Shown in pieces: positions 45,601-53,298 of a stretch of 64,000 nt of DNA. Within the stretch, counting starts at the first letter, position 1; each line of letters begins with the position of its first letter. The translations under genes were made by a program, and so were the position numbers. The notes under the pieces are model-generated. The model saw only the letters and a list, made by a program, of their open reading frames with translations, made no database searches and was not told the DNA's origin. The DNA is from Serratia sp. H1w (GTDB lineage: Bacteria > Pseudomonadota > Gammaproteobacteria > Enterobacterales > Enterobacteriaceae): positions 62,001-126,000 of the forward strand of contig NZ_AYMQ01000005.1 in NCBI RefSeq assembly GCF_000633355.1, given 5' to 3'.

Positions 45601-46138
45601 CGATCTTGTTGATTTCGTGCGAGGTGCGGAAACCATCAAAGAAGTGGATGAACGGCAGGCGGCTGTTCAACGTGGCCGTCTGAGCGATCAGCGCAAAGTC
45701 CTGCGCCTCTTGCACGTTACTGGCGCACAGCATGGCGCAACCGGTCTGGCGTACGGCCATTACATCGGAGTGATCGCCAAAGATGGACAGCGCATGGGTC
45801 GCGACGGTACGAGCGGCAACGTGGAGTACAAACGGCGTCAACTCCCCGGCCAGCTTATACAGCGAAGGGATCATCAACAGCAATCCCTGGGAGGAGGTGA
45901 AGGAGGTGGAAAGCGCGCCGGTTTGCAACGCGCCGTGCACGGTAGCAATGGCACCGCCTTCGGATTGCATCTCCACAACGTTGGGTACGTCGCCCCAAAT
46001 GTTCTTCCTGCCGTCACCGGACCAGGCAGCGGTTTGTTCTGCCATGGTCGAACTTGGGGTGATCGGGTAAATGGCTATCACTTCACTGGTGCGGTAAGCC
46101 ACGGAAGCGACGGCGTTATTACCATCTGTAGTAATCAT
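42605..46138 (-). CDS. nifJ: Pyruvate:flavodoxin (ferredoxin) oxidoreductase YdbK/NifJ
   Basis: Homodimeric thiamine-diphosphate iron-sulfur enzyme of 1177 residues, oxidising pyruvate to acetyl-CoA and CO2 with flavodoxin or ferredoxin as acceptor. Order: pyrimidine-binding domain I (YPITPSSTMAEQ), the domain III gamma region, an EKR linker, then two 4Fe-4S motifs (CTQCNHCVAACPHS and CTGCNLCVEVCPAKDRQNP), and the C-terminal pyrophosphate domain with cluster cysteines (SGACSGCGETPY; ANATGCSSIYGG; GGDGWAYDIGFGG). ATG at 46138 (MITTDGN) matches E. coli YdbK and has AAAGG upstream. Monocistronic with its own terminator. E. coli ydbK responds to oxidative stress; it also serves anaerobic metabolism. 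Confidence 0.96.
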   Translation of the reverse strand: MITTDGNNAVASVAYRTSEVIAIYPITPSSTMAEQTAAWSGDGRKNIWGDVPNVVEMQSEGGAIATVHGALQTGALSTSFTSSQGLLLMIPSLYKLAGELTPFVLHVAARTVATHALSIFGDHSDVMAVRQTGCAMLCASNVQEAQDFALIAQTATLNSRLPFIHFFDGFRTSHEINKIAPLSDETLHQMMPQDAIDAHRSRALTPDHPVIRGTSANPDTYFQSREATNPWYDNTYQHVQQAMDKFAQLTGRSYQPFEYYGHPQAERVVILMGSAIGTCEEAIDHLLTHGEKVGVLKVRLYRPFSAKHLLAVLPDSVQKIAVLDRTKEPGALAEPLYLDVMTALAEAFSRGERERMPMVIGGRYGLSSKEFGPDCALAIFRELMLDKPRPRFTVGIFDDITGLSLPLREETLPQRTSLEALFYGLGSDGSVSATKNNIKIIGNSTPMFAQGYFVYDSKKAGGLTVSHLRVSDKPINSAYLIDRADFVACHQWQFIDKYQMVERLKPGGIFLLNTPYSADEVWSRLPQEVQAILHQRQAKLYIINAAKLARECHLGARINTVMQMAFFHLSQILPGDVALQELQGAIARSYSNKGQEIVERNWQALGATLSELTAIPLRPLDSNSPIRPPVVSDAAPYFVKTVTAVMLAGLGDTLPVSAFPPDGTWPVGTTQWEKRNIAEEVPIWQPDLCTQCNHCVAACPHSAIRAKVVQPEAMEFAPATLQSLDVKSRDMRGQKYVLQVAPEDCTGCNLCVEVCPAKDRQNPEIKAINMASRLDHLAEEKAHYDFFLQLPEIDASQLERIDIRTSQLISPLFEYSGACSGCGETPYIKLLTQLYGDRLLIANATGCSSIYGGNLPTTPYTTNADGRGPAWANSLFEDNAEFGLGFRLTVDQHRRRVLRLLDTLAPQLPAQLVASLQADEIATGPRRQQIAELRSLLANVPGNDARQLATDADYLVDKSIWLIGGDGWAYDIGFGGLDHVLSLTENVNVLVLDTQCYSNTGGQQSKATPLGAVTKFGENGKRKARKDLGVSMMMYGHVYVAQISLGAQLNQTVKAIQEAEAYPGPSLIIAYSPCEEHGYDLALSHDQMRQLTATGFWPLYRFDPRRAEEGKAALALDSRPPNSELTATLNKEQRFRRLNTQQPEVAAALYQAAEKELKQKYDFLSLLAGKSEKVDSE

Positions 46139-46388
46139 CTGCAGTACCTTTCTTTGCTCACAAAGCTGCATAAGTCAGCCTTTTATAATCATCGGTAAAG
46201 TCTAACAGAGGGGTTTATTGACGCTTTATCGCGTTTGTGTGGCGCACAAAATCGGGATGTAAGGTGATATTTCGTTAAAAAATATTTATCATTCGCCGCA
46301 CAACGTTAAAACGTCGTCGCGGTTTCACCGTAATTTAATCCCCGCGCCTTATATTTATTCAACACGACACAGAAAGAAGAACCGAGAA

Positions 46389-46721
46389 ATGACTGCATTT
46401 ATCTATCTAACCATGGCGATAGTCGCCGAAGTGATCGCGACAACCTTGTTAAAAGCCTCGGAAGGGTTTACCCGTTTGTGGCCCTCAGTGTTTGTGGTCT
46501 TGGGCTACGTGGTAGCATTTTGGGGGCTGTCGATGGTGGTAAAAACCATGCCGTTGGGGATTGTGTATGCTATCTGGTCGGGTATGGGGATCGTACTGGT
46601 GTCTATTGCTGCGGTATTCTTTTACCAGCAGAAGCTGGATTTGCCGGCCGTGATTGGCATGGGGTTGATTATCGCCGGGGTATTGGTGATTAATTTGCTG
46701 TCAAAATCGGCAGGGCACTGA
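46389..46721 (+). CDS. emrE: Small multidrug resistance pump, EmrE type
   Basis: Four-helix SMR-family antiporter of 110 residues exporting cationic drugs against protons as an antiparallel dimer. The essential Glu14 is present (MTAFIYLTMAIVAE). Hallmarks KASEGFTRLWPS, YAIWSGMGIVLVS and LDLPAVIGMGLIIAGVLVIN are close to E. coli EmrE, including length. A single gene; divergent from nifJ across about 250 bases. The sequence does not tell it apart from other multidrug SMR paralogues (for example Serratia SsmE). Confidence 0.9.
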   Translation: MTAFIYLTMAIVAEVIATTLLKASEGFTRLWPSVFVVLGYVVAFWGLSMVVKTMPLGIVYAIWSGMGIVLVSIAAVFFYQQKLDLPAVIGMGLIIAGVLVINLLSKSAGH

Positions 46722-46829
46722 ATGGCGGTGTGCACTAAAATGTGCCCAGGTTAAAAAAACGACAATTTTATCGCTAATCATATTTCTATTATTAAGCTAA
46801 CAAGCTAGATTACTTAGGTTGCGTTTCCG

Positions 46830-46859
46830 GTTGCCGCTTGCTGATTATCAGGCGGCAAC
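46830..46859. other. Stem-loop downstream of emrE
   Basis: GTTGCCGC and GCGGCAAC are separated by TTGCTGATTATCAG. An 8-base stem without a U-run, in the gap between emrE and the DUF333 gene. It may mark the emrE transcript end. Confidence 0.4.
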
Positions 46860-46974
46860 TTGAAGCTCAACGGGTGGACATCAAAGATAACCAAACGAGC
46901 CCATCGTTCAAGTGGCTCGGGTTATCAGCAATGGCAAAATTACACAGCATCGTTTCGGTTCAGAGGTACGAATA

Positions 46975-47229
46975 ATGATCACAGCAAAATGGCTGCTTGC
47001 CGGCGCCATACTCACTTTGGCTGCCTGTAGCAGCAACAATCAAGAACCACAGCAGATCGCGACCAGTGCCAATATTGGTACCATTCCTACCAGCGAAGGT
47101 TGTGCCAGCGTGGGTGGGGTCACCACCATTGCCCATTCGCTCAACGGCGATACGCTCAGAATGTGTCAGATGCCGAATGGCAAGCAGTGCGAAGAGTCGG
47201 CGCTGGGCCGGGGTGCCTGTTCCCGGTAA
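46975..47229 (+). CDS. DUF333 family lipoprotein
   Basis: Predicted lipoprotein of 84 residues. Signal MITAKWLLAGAILTLAAC gives a lipobox LAAC and a lipidated Cys18. The mature part carries the DUF333 pattern: GCASVGGVTTIAHSLNGDTL, RMCQMPNGKQCEESALGRGA, C. These four spaced cysteines probably form disulfides. Similar domains occur in E. coli YoaF and with META/HslJ proteins; hslJ lies just downstream, convergent. Start at 46975 (AGAGG 9 bases upstream); a longer frame from 46912 would bury the signal. Function unknown. Confidence 0.85.
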   Translation: MITAKWLLAGAILTLAACSSNNQEPQQIATSANIGTIPTSEGCASVGGVTTIAHSLNGDTLRMCQMPNGKQCEESALGRGACSR

Positions 47230-47250
47230 TTCATAAAATGGGTTCCTGAG

Positions 47251-47346
47251 CGGGCGCAGCATGCGGCGCCCCTACGCAGTACCACATTACCTGTCAACGA
47301 CGCTGAACTCGCTCCCTCTCACTAAAGAGAGGGATGGGTGAGGGGC
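47251..47346 (+). repeat. Composite intergenic repeat, copy 1 (complete)
   Basis: GGGCGCAGCATGCGGCGCCC (47252-47271) palindrome, linker CTACGCAGTACCACATTACC continuing CAACGACGCTGAACTCGC, then CCCTCTCACTAAAGAGAGGG and GGTGAGGGGC. It ends at the hslJ stop codon. It aligns throughout with the inverted copy at 15703-15799 and its right half with 6358-6412. Confidence 0.85.
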
Positions 47347-47777
47347 TAGTTAACCCAGTCTTTCAGGGTATAGATCAGTTGATGATCGCTGCCGCTCAGG
47401 GTCAGTTGTTGGCCATTGAGCGAGACTTTTGCGCCATTTGCCAGCAGCGTGCCGATGGTGTGATCCCATTGATTACGCTGCGGATCCGTACACATCATGC
47501 GGGTAGTGGCGAGGTTTTTCACCGTCAGCACGCCATTTTCTAACTGGCCCTGGCCGAAGAAACGGTTACACATCGATCCGGAAATATTCATTTTCTCACC
47601 GAACTCAATGCTCGGGCCGCTGCCTTGTTTCGCCTCAACCGCTACACCATCCACGCTCTGCAACACAAAGTTATGATGCAGCAGGTCGCTGGCTATCACG
47701 GTTGGTTGCTCGGTTTTTGCTGTATTACAGCCAGCCAGCAGTGCGCTAGCCATGACTAGAGGGATCAGTTTTTTCAT
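47346..47777 (-). CDS. hslJ: Heat-shock lipoprotein HslJ (META domain)
   Basis: Outer-membrane-associated lipoprotein of 143 residues, involved in novobiocin resistance in E. coli. Signal MKKLIPLVMASALLAGC (lipobox LAGC). The META domain follows, with GSGPSIEFGEKMNISGSMCN, NRFFGQGQLENG and ATTRMMCTDPQRNQW. Downstream of ldhA on the same strand, as in E. coli, with a terminator-like hairpin between. Confidence 0.94.
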   Translation of the reverse strand: MKKLIPLVMASALLAGCNTAKTEQPTVIASDLLHHNFVLQSVDGVAVEAKQGSGPSIEFGEKMNISGSMCNRFFGQGQLENGVLTVKNLATTRMMCTDPQRNQWDHTIGTLLANGAKVSLNGQQLTLSGSDHQLIYTLKDWVN

Positions 47778-47806
47778 TGTTGTTTCCAGAAGCTAAAACG
47801 GGAACA

Positions 47807-47826
47807 GGGGCGCCAAGCGCGCCCCC
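47807..47826 (-). terminator. ldhA: Hairpin between ldhA and hslJ
   Basis: GGGGCGC-CAAGC-GCGCCCC, 7-base stem just past the ldhA stop. It resembles the left palindrome of the dispersed repeat. No long U-run follows on the minus strand, so termination may be partial. Confidence 0.55.
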
Positions 47827-47832
47827 AAAATA

Positions 47833-48825
47833 TCAGGCATTAAGCTGATTAGGACAGGCTTCACCCCGCAACAGCTGTTCAATATTTTTCAAGGTAGTTT
47901 GCGAAATACTGGTCAGCGCCTCTTCCGTCAGGAACGCCTGGTGGCCGGTAAACAGCACGTTATGACAGGCGGACAGGCGGCGGAAAACGTCATCCTGGAT
48001 CACGTCGTTGGATTTGTCTTCAAAGAACAGGTCGCGTTCGTTTTCATACACATCCATCCCCAGCGCACCAATCTTCTGCTGTTTGAGGGCATCGATGGCG
48101 GCAGAGGAGTCGACCAAGGCTCCGCGGCTGGTGTTAATTACCATCACGCCGTCTTTCATCATCGAGAATGCGTCCGCATTCAGCAGATGGTGGTTTTCCG
48201 GTGTTAACGGACAGTGCAGGGTGATCACATCTGACTGGGCATACAATGTCTTAAGATCGACATATTCCGCGCCCAGTTCTAATGCCTGCGCGCTTGGATA
48301 GGGATCATAGGCCAATAGCTTCATGCCAAAGCCTTTCAGGATACGCATGGTGGCGACGCCGATCTTGCCGGTACCGATCACCCCGGCGGTGCGGTTATGC
48401 ATATTGAAACCGATCAACCCTTCCAGCGAGAAGTTGGCATCACGGGTGCGTTGATAGGCACGATGAATGCGGCGGTTAAGGCACATCATCATGCCCACGG
48501 CGTGTTCGGCCACGGCCTCAGGTGAATAGGCCGGAACGCGCACCACTTTGATACCCAGCTCTTTCGCCGCATCCAGATCGACGTTATTGAACCCGGCACA
48601 ACGCAGGGCGAGGATCTCCACCCCGAGCGCGGCCAGCTCTTCCAGCACTTCCCGGCTGCCGTCGTCATTGACGAAGATGCACACGGCCTTGCAGCCGATG
48701 GCGGTTTTGGCGGTTTTCTTGCTTAGCAGAAAATCGAAAAACTCCAGCTCATAACCAAACTGCTGATTTACCAATTCAAGATACTTACGGTCGTACTGTT
48801 TGGTGCTGTAAATCGCCATTTTCAT
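47833..48825 (-). CDS. ldhA: Fermentative D-lactate dehydrogenase LdhA
   Basis: NADH-dependent reduction of pyruvate to D-lactate, 330 residues (E. coli 329). It belongs to the D-2-hydroxyacid dehydrogenase family: nucleotide-binding loop GVIGTGKIGVATMRIL, substrate Arg in NTSRGALVDSSA, catalytic His in FTGHQAFLTEEAL. Start MKMAIYSTKQYDRKYLELVN aligns with E. coli. Upstream (48848-48863) lies a CRP-like palindrome. Shared anaerobic or fermentative theme with nifJ in this region. Confidence 0.96.
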   Translation of the reverse strand: MKMAIYSTKQYDRKYLELVNQQFGYELEFFDFLLSKKTAKTAIGCKAVCIFVNDDGSREVLEELAALGVEILALRCAGFNNVDLDAAKELGIKVVRVPAYSPEAVAEHAVGMMMCLNRRIHRAYQRTRDANFSLEGLIGFNMHNRTAGVIGTGKIGVATMRILKGFGMKLLAYDPYPSAQALELGAEYVDLKTLYAQSDVITLHCPLTPENHHLLNADAFSMMKDGVMVINTSRGALVDSSAAIDALKQQKIGALGMDVYENERDLFFEDKSNDVIQDDVFRRLSACHNVLFTGHQAFLTEEALTSISQTTLKNIEQLLRGEACPNQLNA

Positions 48826-48847
48826 CGTGGTTTCTCCCGCGTGATTA

Positions 48848-48863
48848 TGTGATCAAATTAACA
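48848..48863 (-). promoter_or_regulatory. ldhA: CRP-like site upstream of ldhA
   Basis: TGTGATCAAATTAACA fits TGTGA-N6-TCACA with one mismatch in the specified bases, 23 bases from the ldhA ATG. That is so close to the gene that it could act as an operator rather than an activator site. Candidate only. Confidence 0.35.
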
Positions 48864-49092
48864 TATTTTGCCAAATACGACAATGGTTTAGCGCGTTATC
48901 TCGCCGCGCCGCGTTCAGTGTTTTGTGCTGATAATCAGTGTATTAGCTATTTTCTGTATTCACCGGATAAATATCAAGATTGAGAAACCTATTATATTAA
49001 TGATGAGAAGGGTTCACCTTCACCTGTCAGGGGATCCGTGTCATCATTACACCGAGCTAATCGATGTTTATCAGGAACTAAACCTGCGCGTA

Positions 49093-51705
49093 ATGACAAA
49101 GAAATTAAAAGTATGGCTAGCGCTCGTGGCGAGCATCATTCTGCTGATCATCGCGCTGTGGCAGACTCTGCCTCGCTGGTTACCGCGGGCGATCGCGCCT
49201 TGGTTGCCGCAGGGGAGCCAGTTGGTTTTACAAGGGCCCTTGCGCTGGCAGCAAGGGGCTTTGCATCTAGATGGGCTGAAGTTCAGCGCCCAAGGCTGTG
49301 CCATAGCCAACGTCAGCGACCTGAAGCTGTCCTACCAAAAGGGGACTTGGCGGCTGAATAGCGAACGGGCCGATGTGGATACGGCTTGCCTGTCAAAACT
49401 ACCTGCCGCCGAAGGGGACAGCGCACCGCTAACGTTAGACCAACTGCAAGCGATGCTGCCGCCCATTGACCTTAATATCACTCTTCTCACGCTCACCCCT
49501 TGGCAAGCCTATGCGGGCAGATTGCAGCTGTCGTCTGCGGCCAATGGCCAACGGCTGCACTATCAAGGGAAGAACATTACCGCCGAAGCGGTGCTGGATG
49601 AACATCAACAGCTAACGCTTAACCAGCTCAGTATTACTCCGCCGAACAGCACGACGCCAGTGCAACTGACGGGCAAAATCACCGTGCCGTTGGACATGGA
49701 CAGTATGCCGAGCCAGGGGGAACTGCAAGGCGAGCTGCAAACTGCCTATCTGGAAAAACCTTTGCTGTTGAATTTGCACTGGCAGGAGCAGCAGGGCGTA
49801 TTGACACTCACGGAAAAGGGCAGTGAACAACCGCTGGCCACGCTCCCTTGGGCGTTGACGCCGAAGCAGATCAGCATCGAGAAAGGGGAATGGCGCTGGC
49901 CGTACCTGGATCAACCGCTCAGCGGTGGGTTGAATCTGGCGTTGCATGATTGGAGCCAGGGGTTTGATGAAACTCAAATTACCGCACGTTTGAACGTGAT
50001 CACCGCAGGGCACAACGGTAAAGGCAATGCGGTGCTGACGTTGGGGCCAGGCAGCCTGAGCCTGACCAACAGCGATCTGGCATTCCAGCTTACCGGGCAG
50101 GCCAACCTGGCTAATCTTTCGCTCACCGCATCAATCCCCGGCATTATCAGCGGCTCGGTCCTTAACCCAACGCTGGTGCTACAGCCGGGTTCTTTACTAC
50201 GCGCGTGGGGCAACCCGGCACCGGACGTGAAGTTGGAGGAGGCGCGTTTGCCTCTGGCCGGGGTAAAAGTTACCGTTGACGGGATCACCGGCCGTCTGCA
50301 AGCGATTATTAGCGCCAGCGAAAACTACTGGGGCCATTTCAAACTGCATCTGGATGGCCAGGCACAAAGTTTCTGGCCAGATCACGGTCAGTGGCAGTGG
50401 CGTTCTTGGGGTAACGGCAAATTACCTCCGCTACAGGCCGCTTGGGATGTGGCAGGCAGCGGCCGCTGGCAGGACACCATCATCACCCTCGATCGCCTTT
50501 CCACCGGTTTTGATCGAATGAAATACGGACTAGTCACGGTGGCGACGCCGCGTCTGACGCTCAGCCAGGCAATTCAGTGGCAGCGGGATGTCAAAGCACC
50601 AAGCCTTACCGGCGGTGTGCAACTGAAGGCGGATAAAACCAGCTTTGGCGAAGGCAGCTATTTGCCCGCTTCGGTGCTGGACTTGCAATTGCAGGGTGCC
50701 GGGCCAGACAGTTTCCAATGGCAAGGTGCATTGCAGGCCGAGCAGATTGGGCCAATCACCCTACGTGGCCGCTGGGATGGCGAACGCCTGCGTGGTGAAG
50801 GCTGGTGGCCGAAACAGTCGTTAACGGTGTTCCAGCCGTTGATTTCACCCGATCTGAATATCAAACTGCGCGATGGTGAGTTCTATGCCCAGTCGGCATT
50901 TTCGGCTGCGCGGGTGCAGGGGTTTGAAGCGGGTGGCCACTGGGTAGTGCGCAACGGCGGTATGTGGCTACCAGATGGAGAAATGAGTGGACTGGACTTT
51001 GTGTTGCCCTATCGCTTGAAGAACCATCTGTGGCAGCTTGGAGCCAAGCGCCCAATCATGCTGCGCATCAAATCTATCAAGACGCTGTTCGAGATGCAGA
51101 ATATTACCGCTGACCTGCAAGGCACCTATCCCTACAGCGAGGCGTATCCACTCACCTTGAGCAACATCGGGGTGGATATGCTCAACGGTCATATCAGCCT
51201 CTCGGCATTACGTATGCCGCAGCATGATGCGGCGGTACTCAAACTGGATCAAATCGACCTCAGTGCGCTGTTCACCGCACTCAAACCGAAGCAGTTCGCC
51301 ATGTCTGGCCGCATCAACGGCGAGTTACTGCTCTACCTGAACCACCCAAAATGGCTGGTGCAAAACGGCTGGATCGCCAATGCAGGTACAATGACGCTGC
51401 GGCTGGATAAAGATATGGCCGATGCCATTGGCAGCAATAACCTGGCTACCGGTGCCGCTATCGACTGGTTACGCTATATGGAAATCAACCGCTCCAAGGC
51501 GCGGGTCGATCTCGATAATCTGGGTGAACTGACGTTAAAGGTGCATATCGATGGCGTAAATCCGCAGAAAAATGCCAAACGTGAGGTTATCCTTAACTAT
51601 AGCCATCAGGAAAACGTGTTTCAGCTGTGGCGCAGCCTGCGTTTCGGCGACAATTTACAAGAGTGGCTGGAGCAGGCGCTCTCAAAACCCGAGGAACAAC
51701 AATGA
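49093..51705 (+). CDS. ydbH: AsmA-like intermembrane phospholipid transport protein YdbH
   Basis: Large envelope-spanning protein of 870 residues, a member of the AsmA-like (TamB, YhdP, YdbH) group that moves phospholipids to the outer membrane. An N-terminal membrane anchor (LKVWLALVASIILLIIALWQ) is followed by long repeating beta-strand periplasmic sequence, and the DUF-type C-terminal region (TGAAIDWLRYMEINRSKARV, HQENVFQLWRSLRFGDNLQE). ATG at 49093 (MTKKLKV) fits E. coli YdbH length (879). The frame is open back to 48925, but that extension lacks a signal. Overlaps ynbE by 4 bases (ATGA). Confidence 0.92.
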   Translation: MTKKLKVWLALVASIILLIIALWQTLPRWLPRAIAPWLPQGSQLVLQGPLRWQQGALHLDGLKFSAQGCAIANVSDLKLSYQKGTWRLNSERADVDTACLSKLPAAEGDSAPLTLDQLQAMLPPIDLNITLLTLTPWQAYAGRLQLSSAANGQRLHYQGKNITAEAVLDEHQQLTLNQLSITPPNSTTPVQLTGKITVPLDMDSMPSQGELQGELQTAYLEKPLLLNLHWQEQQGVLTLTEKGSEQPLATLPWALTPKQISIEKGEWRWPYLDQPLSGGLNLALHDWSQGFDETQITARLNVITAGHNGKGNAVLTLGPGSLSLTNSDLAFQLTGQANLANLSLTASIPGIISGSVLNPTLVLQPGSLLRAWGNPAPDVKLEEARLPLAGVKVTVDGITGRLQAIISASENYWGHFKLHLDGQAQSFWPDHGQWQWRSWGNGKLPPLQAAWDVAGSGRWQDTIITLDRLSTGFDRMKYGLVTVATPRLTLSQAIQWQRDVKAPSLTGGVQLKADKTSFGEGSYLPASVLDLQLQGAGPDSFQWQGALQAEQIGPITLRGRWDGERLRGEGWWPKQSLTVFQPLISPDLNIKLRDGEFYAQSAFSAARVQGFEAGGHWVVRNGGMWLPDGEMSGLDFVLPYRLKNHLWQLGAKRPIMLRIKSIKTLFEMQNITADLQGTYPYSEAYPLTLSNIGVDMLNGHISLSALRMPQHDAAVLKLDQIDLSALFTALKPKQFAMSGRINGELLLYLNHPKWLVQNGWIANAGTMTLRLDKDMADAIGSNNLATGAAIDWLRYMEINRSKARVDLDNLGELTLKVHIDGVNPQKNAKREVILNYSHQENVFQLWRSLRFGDNLQEWLEQALSKPEEQQ

Positions 51706-51899
51706 AGAACGCGACCAGGCCATTGCTGGCAGCCGTGTTGGGCGCATCCTTGCTGAGCGGTTGCGTACCGCGCATTGAGGTGGCGACGCCAAAGGATCCC
51801 ATCACCATCAATATGAACGTCAAAATTGAGCATGAGATCCACATCAAGGTGGATAAGGACGTCGAGAACCTGCTGAAAGACCAGAGCGGTCTATTCTAG
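51702..51899 (+). CDS. ynbE: YnbE lipoprotein, partner of YdbH
   Basis: Outer-membrane lipoprotein of 65 residues that caps the YdbH beta structure in E. coli. Signal MKNATRPLLAAVLGASLLSGC (lipobox LSGC); mature PRIEVATPKDPITINMNVKI, then EHEIHIKVDKDVENLLKDQS, which is a predicted single beta stretch like E. coli YnbE. The start lies within the ydbH stop overlap. Confidence 0.95.
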   Translation: MKNATRPLLAAVLGASLLSGCVPRIEVATPKDPITINMNVKIEHEIHIKVDKDVENLLKDQSGLF

Positions 51900-51907
51900 G
51901 AGCCAGC

Positions 51908-52231
51908 ATGAAAAAACATTATCTGTGGTTGATCGCCGCCGGTTGGTTATTCAGCGGACTGGCTCAGGCGTTGACGCTGGATGAAGCCAAACAGCAGGGC
52001 CGGGTGGGTGAAACGCTCAGTGGCTATATTGCACCGGTGAAGCAGGATGCGGAGACTCAGGCGTTGGTGAAAAAAATCAATGCCGGGCGTGCCGAGAAAT
52101 ACCAGCAGGTGGCAACCAGCAATCATATCGCGATCGATGAAGTCGCGCGCATGGCCGGGCAGAAGTTGGTTACCCGAGCGCCTGCGGGTGAATATGTCCG
52201 GGGAATTAACGGCCAGTGGTTGCAGAAATAA
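51908..52231 (+). CDS. ydbL: YdbL family periplasmic protein
   Basis: Secreted protein of 107 residues, a modulator of YdbH-YnbE assembly in E. coli. Signal MKKHYLWLIAAGWLFSGLAQ, cleaved before LTLDEAKQQGRVGETLSGYI. The C-terminus RAPAGEYVRGINGQWLQK is the family signature. Last gene of ydbH-ynbE-ydbL, 8 bases after ynbE. Confidence 0.95.
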   Translation: MKKHYLWLIAAGWLFSGLAQALTLDEAKQQGRVGETLSGYIAPVKQDAETQALVKKINAGRAEKYQQVATSNHIAIDEVARMAGQKLVTRAPAGEYVRGINGQWLQK

Positions 52232-52236
52232 AAAAA

Positions 52237-52254
52237 GCGCGCCCTTGGGCGCGC
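52237..52254 (-). terminator. azoR: Intrinsic terminator of azoR
   Basis: GCGCGCCC-AA-GGGCGCGC on the minus strand followed by TTTTTTTATTT. It lies past the azoR stop and directly abuts the ydbL stop, so it serves azoR, and perhaps ydbL weakly. Confidence 0.85.
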
Positions 52255-52318
52255 AACGGAATTTAAACGACTTATTGTTATGAGGGTAAAACGGATTTTG
52301 CAGGTGAATCTGTTTTTC

Positions 52319-52340
52319 AGGGGCGCCGCATGCAGCGCCC
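52319..52340. repeat. GGGCGC-palindrome intergenic repeat
   Basis: AGGGGCGCCGCATGCAGCGC then CC between ydbL and azoR stops; perfect GGGCGC...GCGCCC arms. Confidence 0.8.
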
Positions 52341-52347
52341 ACCGTGG

Positions 52348-52968
<621 letters not shown>

Positions 52969-53203
52969 TTATGACAGTGAGATCGGGGCAGGTTGCCCGT
53001 TGCATGAGGTACACTTTATGCAGAATGTACCAACAGTGATAGCGGAATATTTCGAGATCTTCGTTCGATTTTATTGAACAAGCAAACCCGGGCTAAGCGG
53101 ATGGATTATGGAGAGAAAACCCATTGTGGTATCCTGTATTGCTAAGTCAAAAAATGATAAACCTATTTTAAAACCGCAGCTATTGGTCAACGCCCGTCAG
53201 TAG

Positions 53204-53233
53204 TCCCCTCTCTTTGGGGAGAGGATTAGGGGC
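53204..53233. repeat. CCCTCTCC-type palindrome in the azoR-hrpA gap
   Basis: CCCCTCTCTTTGGGGAGAGG then ATTAGGGGC. Second-type repeat unit. The gap (52954-53298) otherwise shows AT-rich promoter-like DNA and no gene. Confidence 0.7.
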
Positions 53234-53298
53234 AATAACATCAAACCATAACCTCGTGACGTGAACCCATTGCTGTGAAGAAACAAGGAACACCGAAA

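Noticed and set aside
48925-49092. 56-residue N-terminal extension of YdbH.
   Set aside because: It would put the signal anchor internally and lengthen the protein beyond the family; ATG at 49093 gives the expected anchor.
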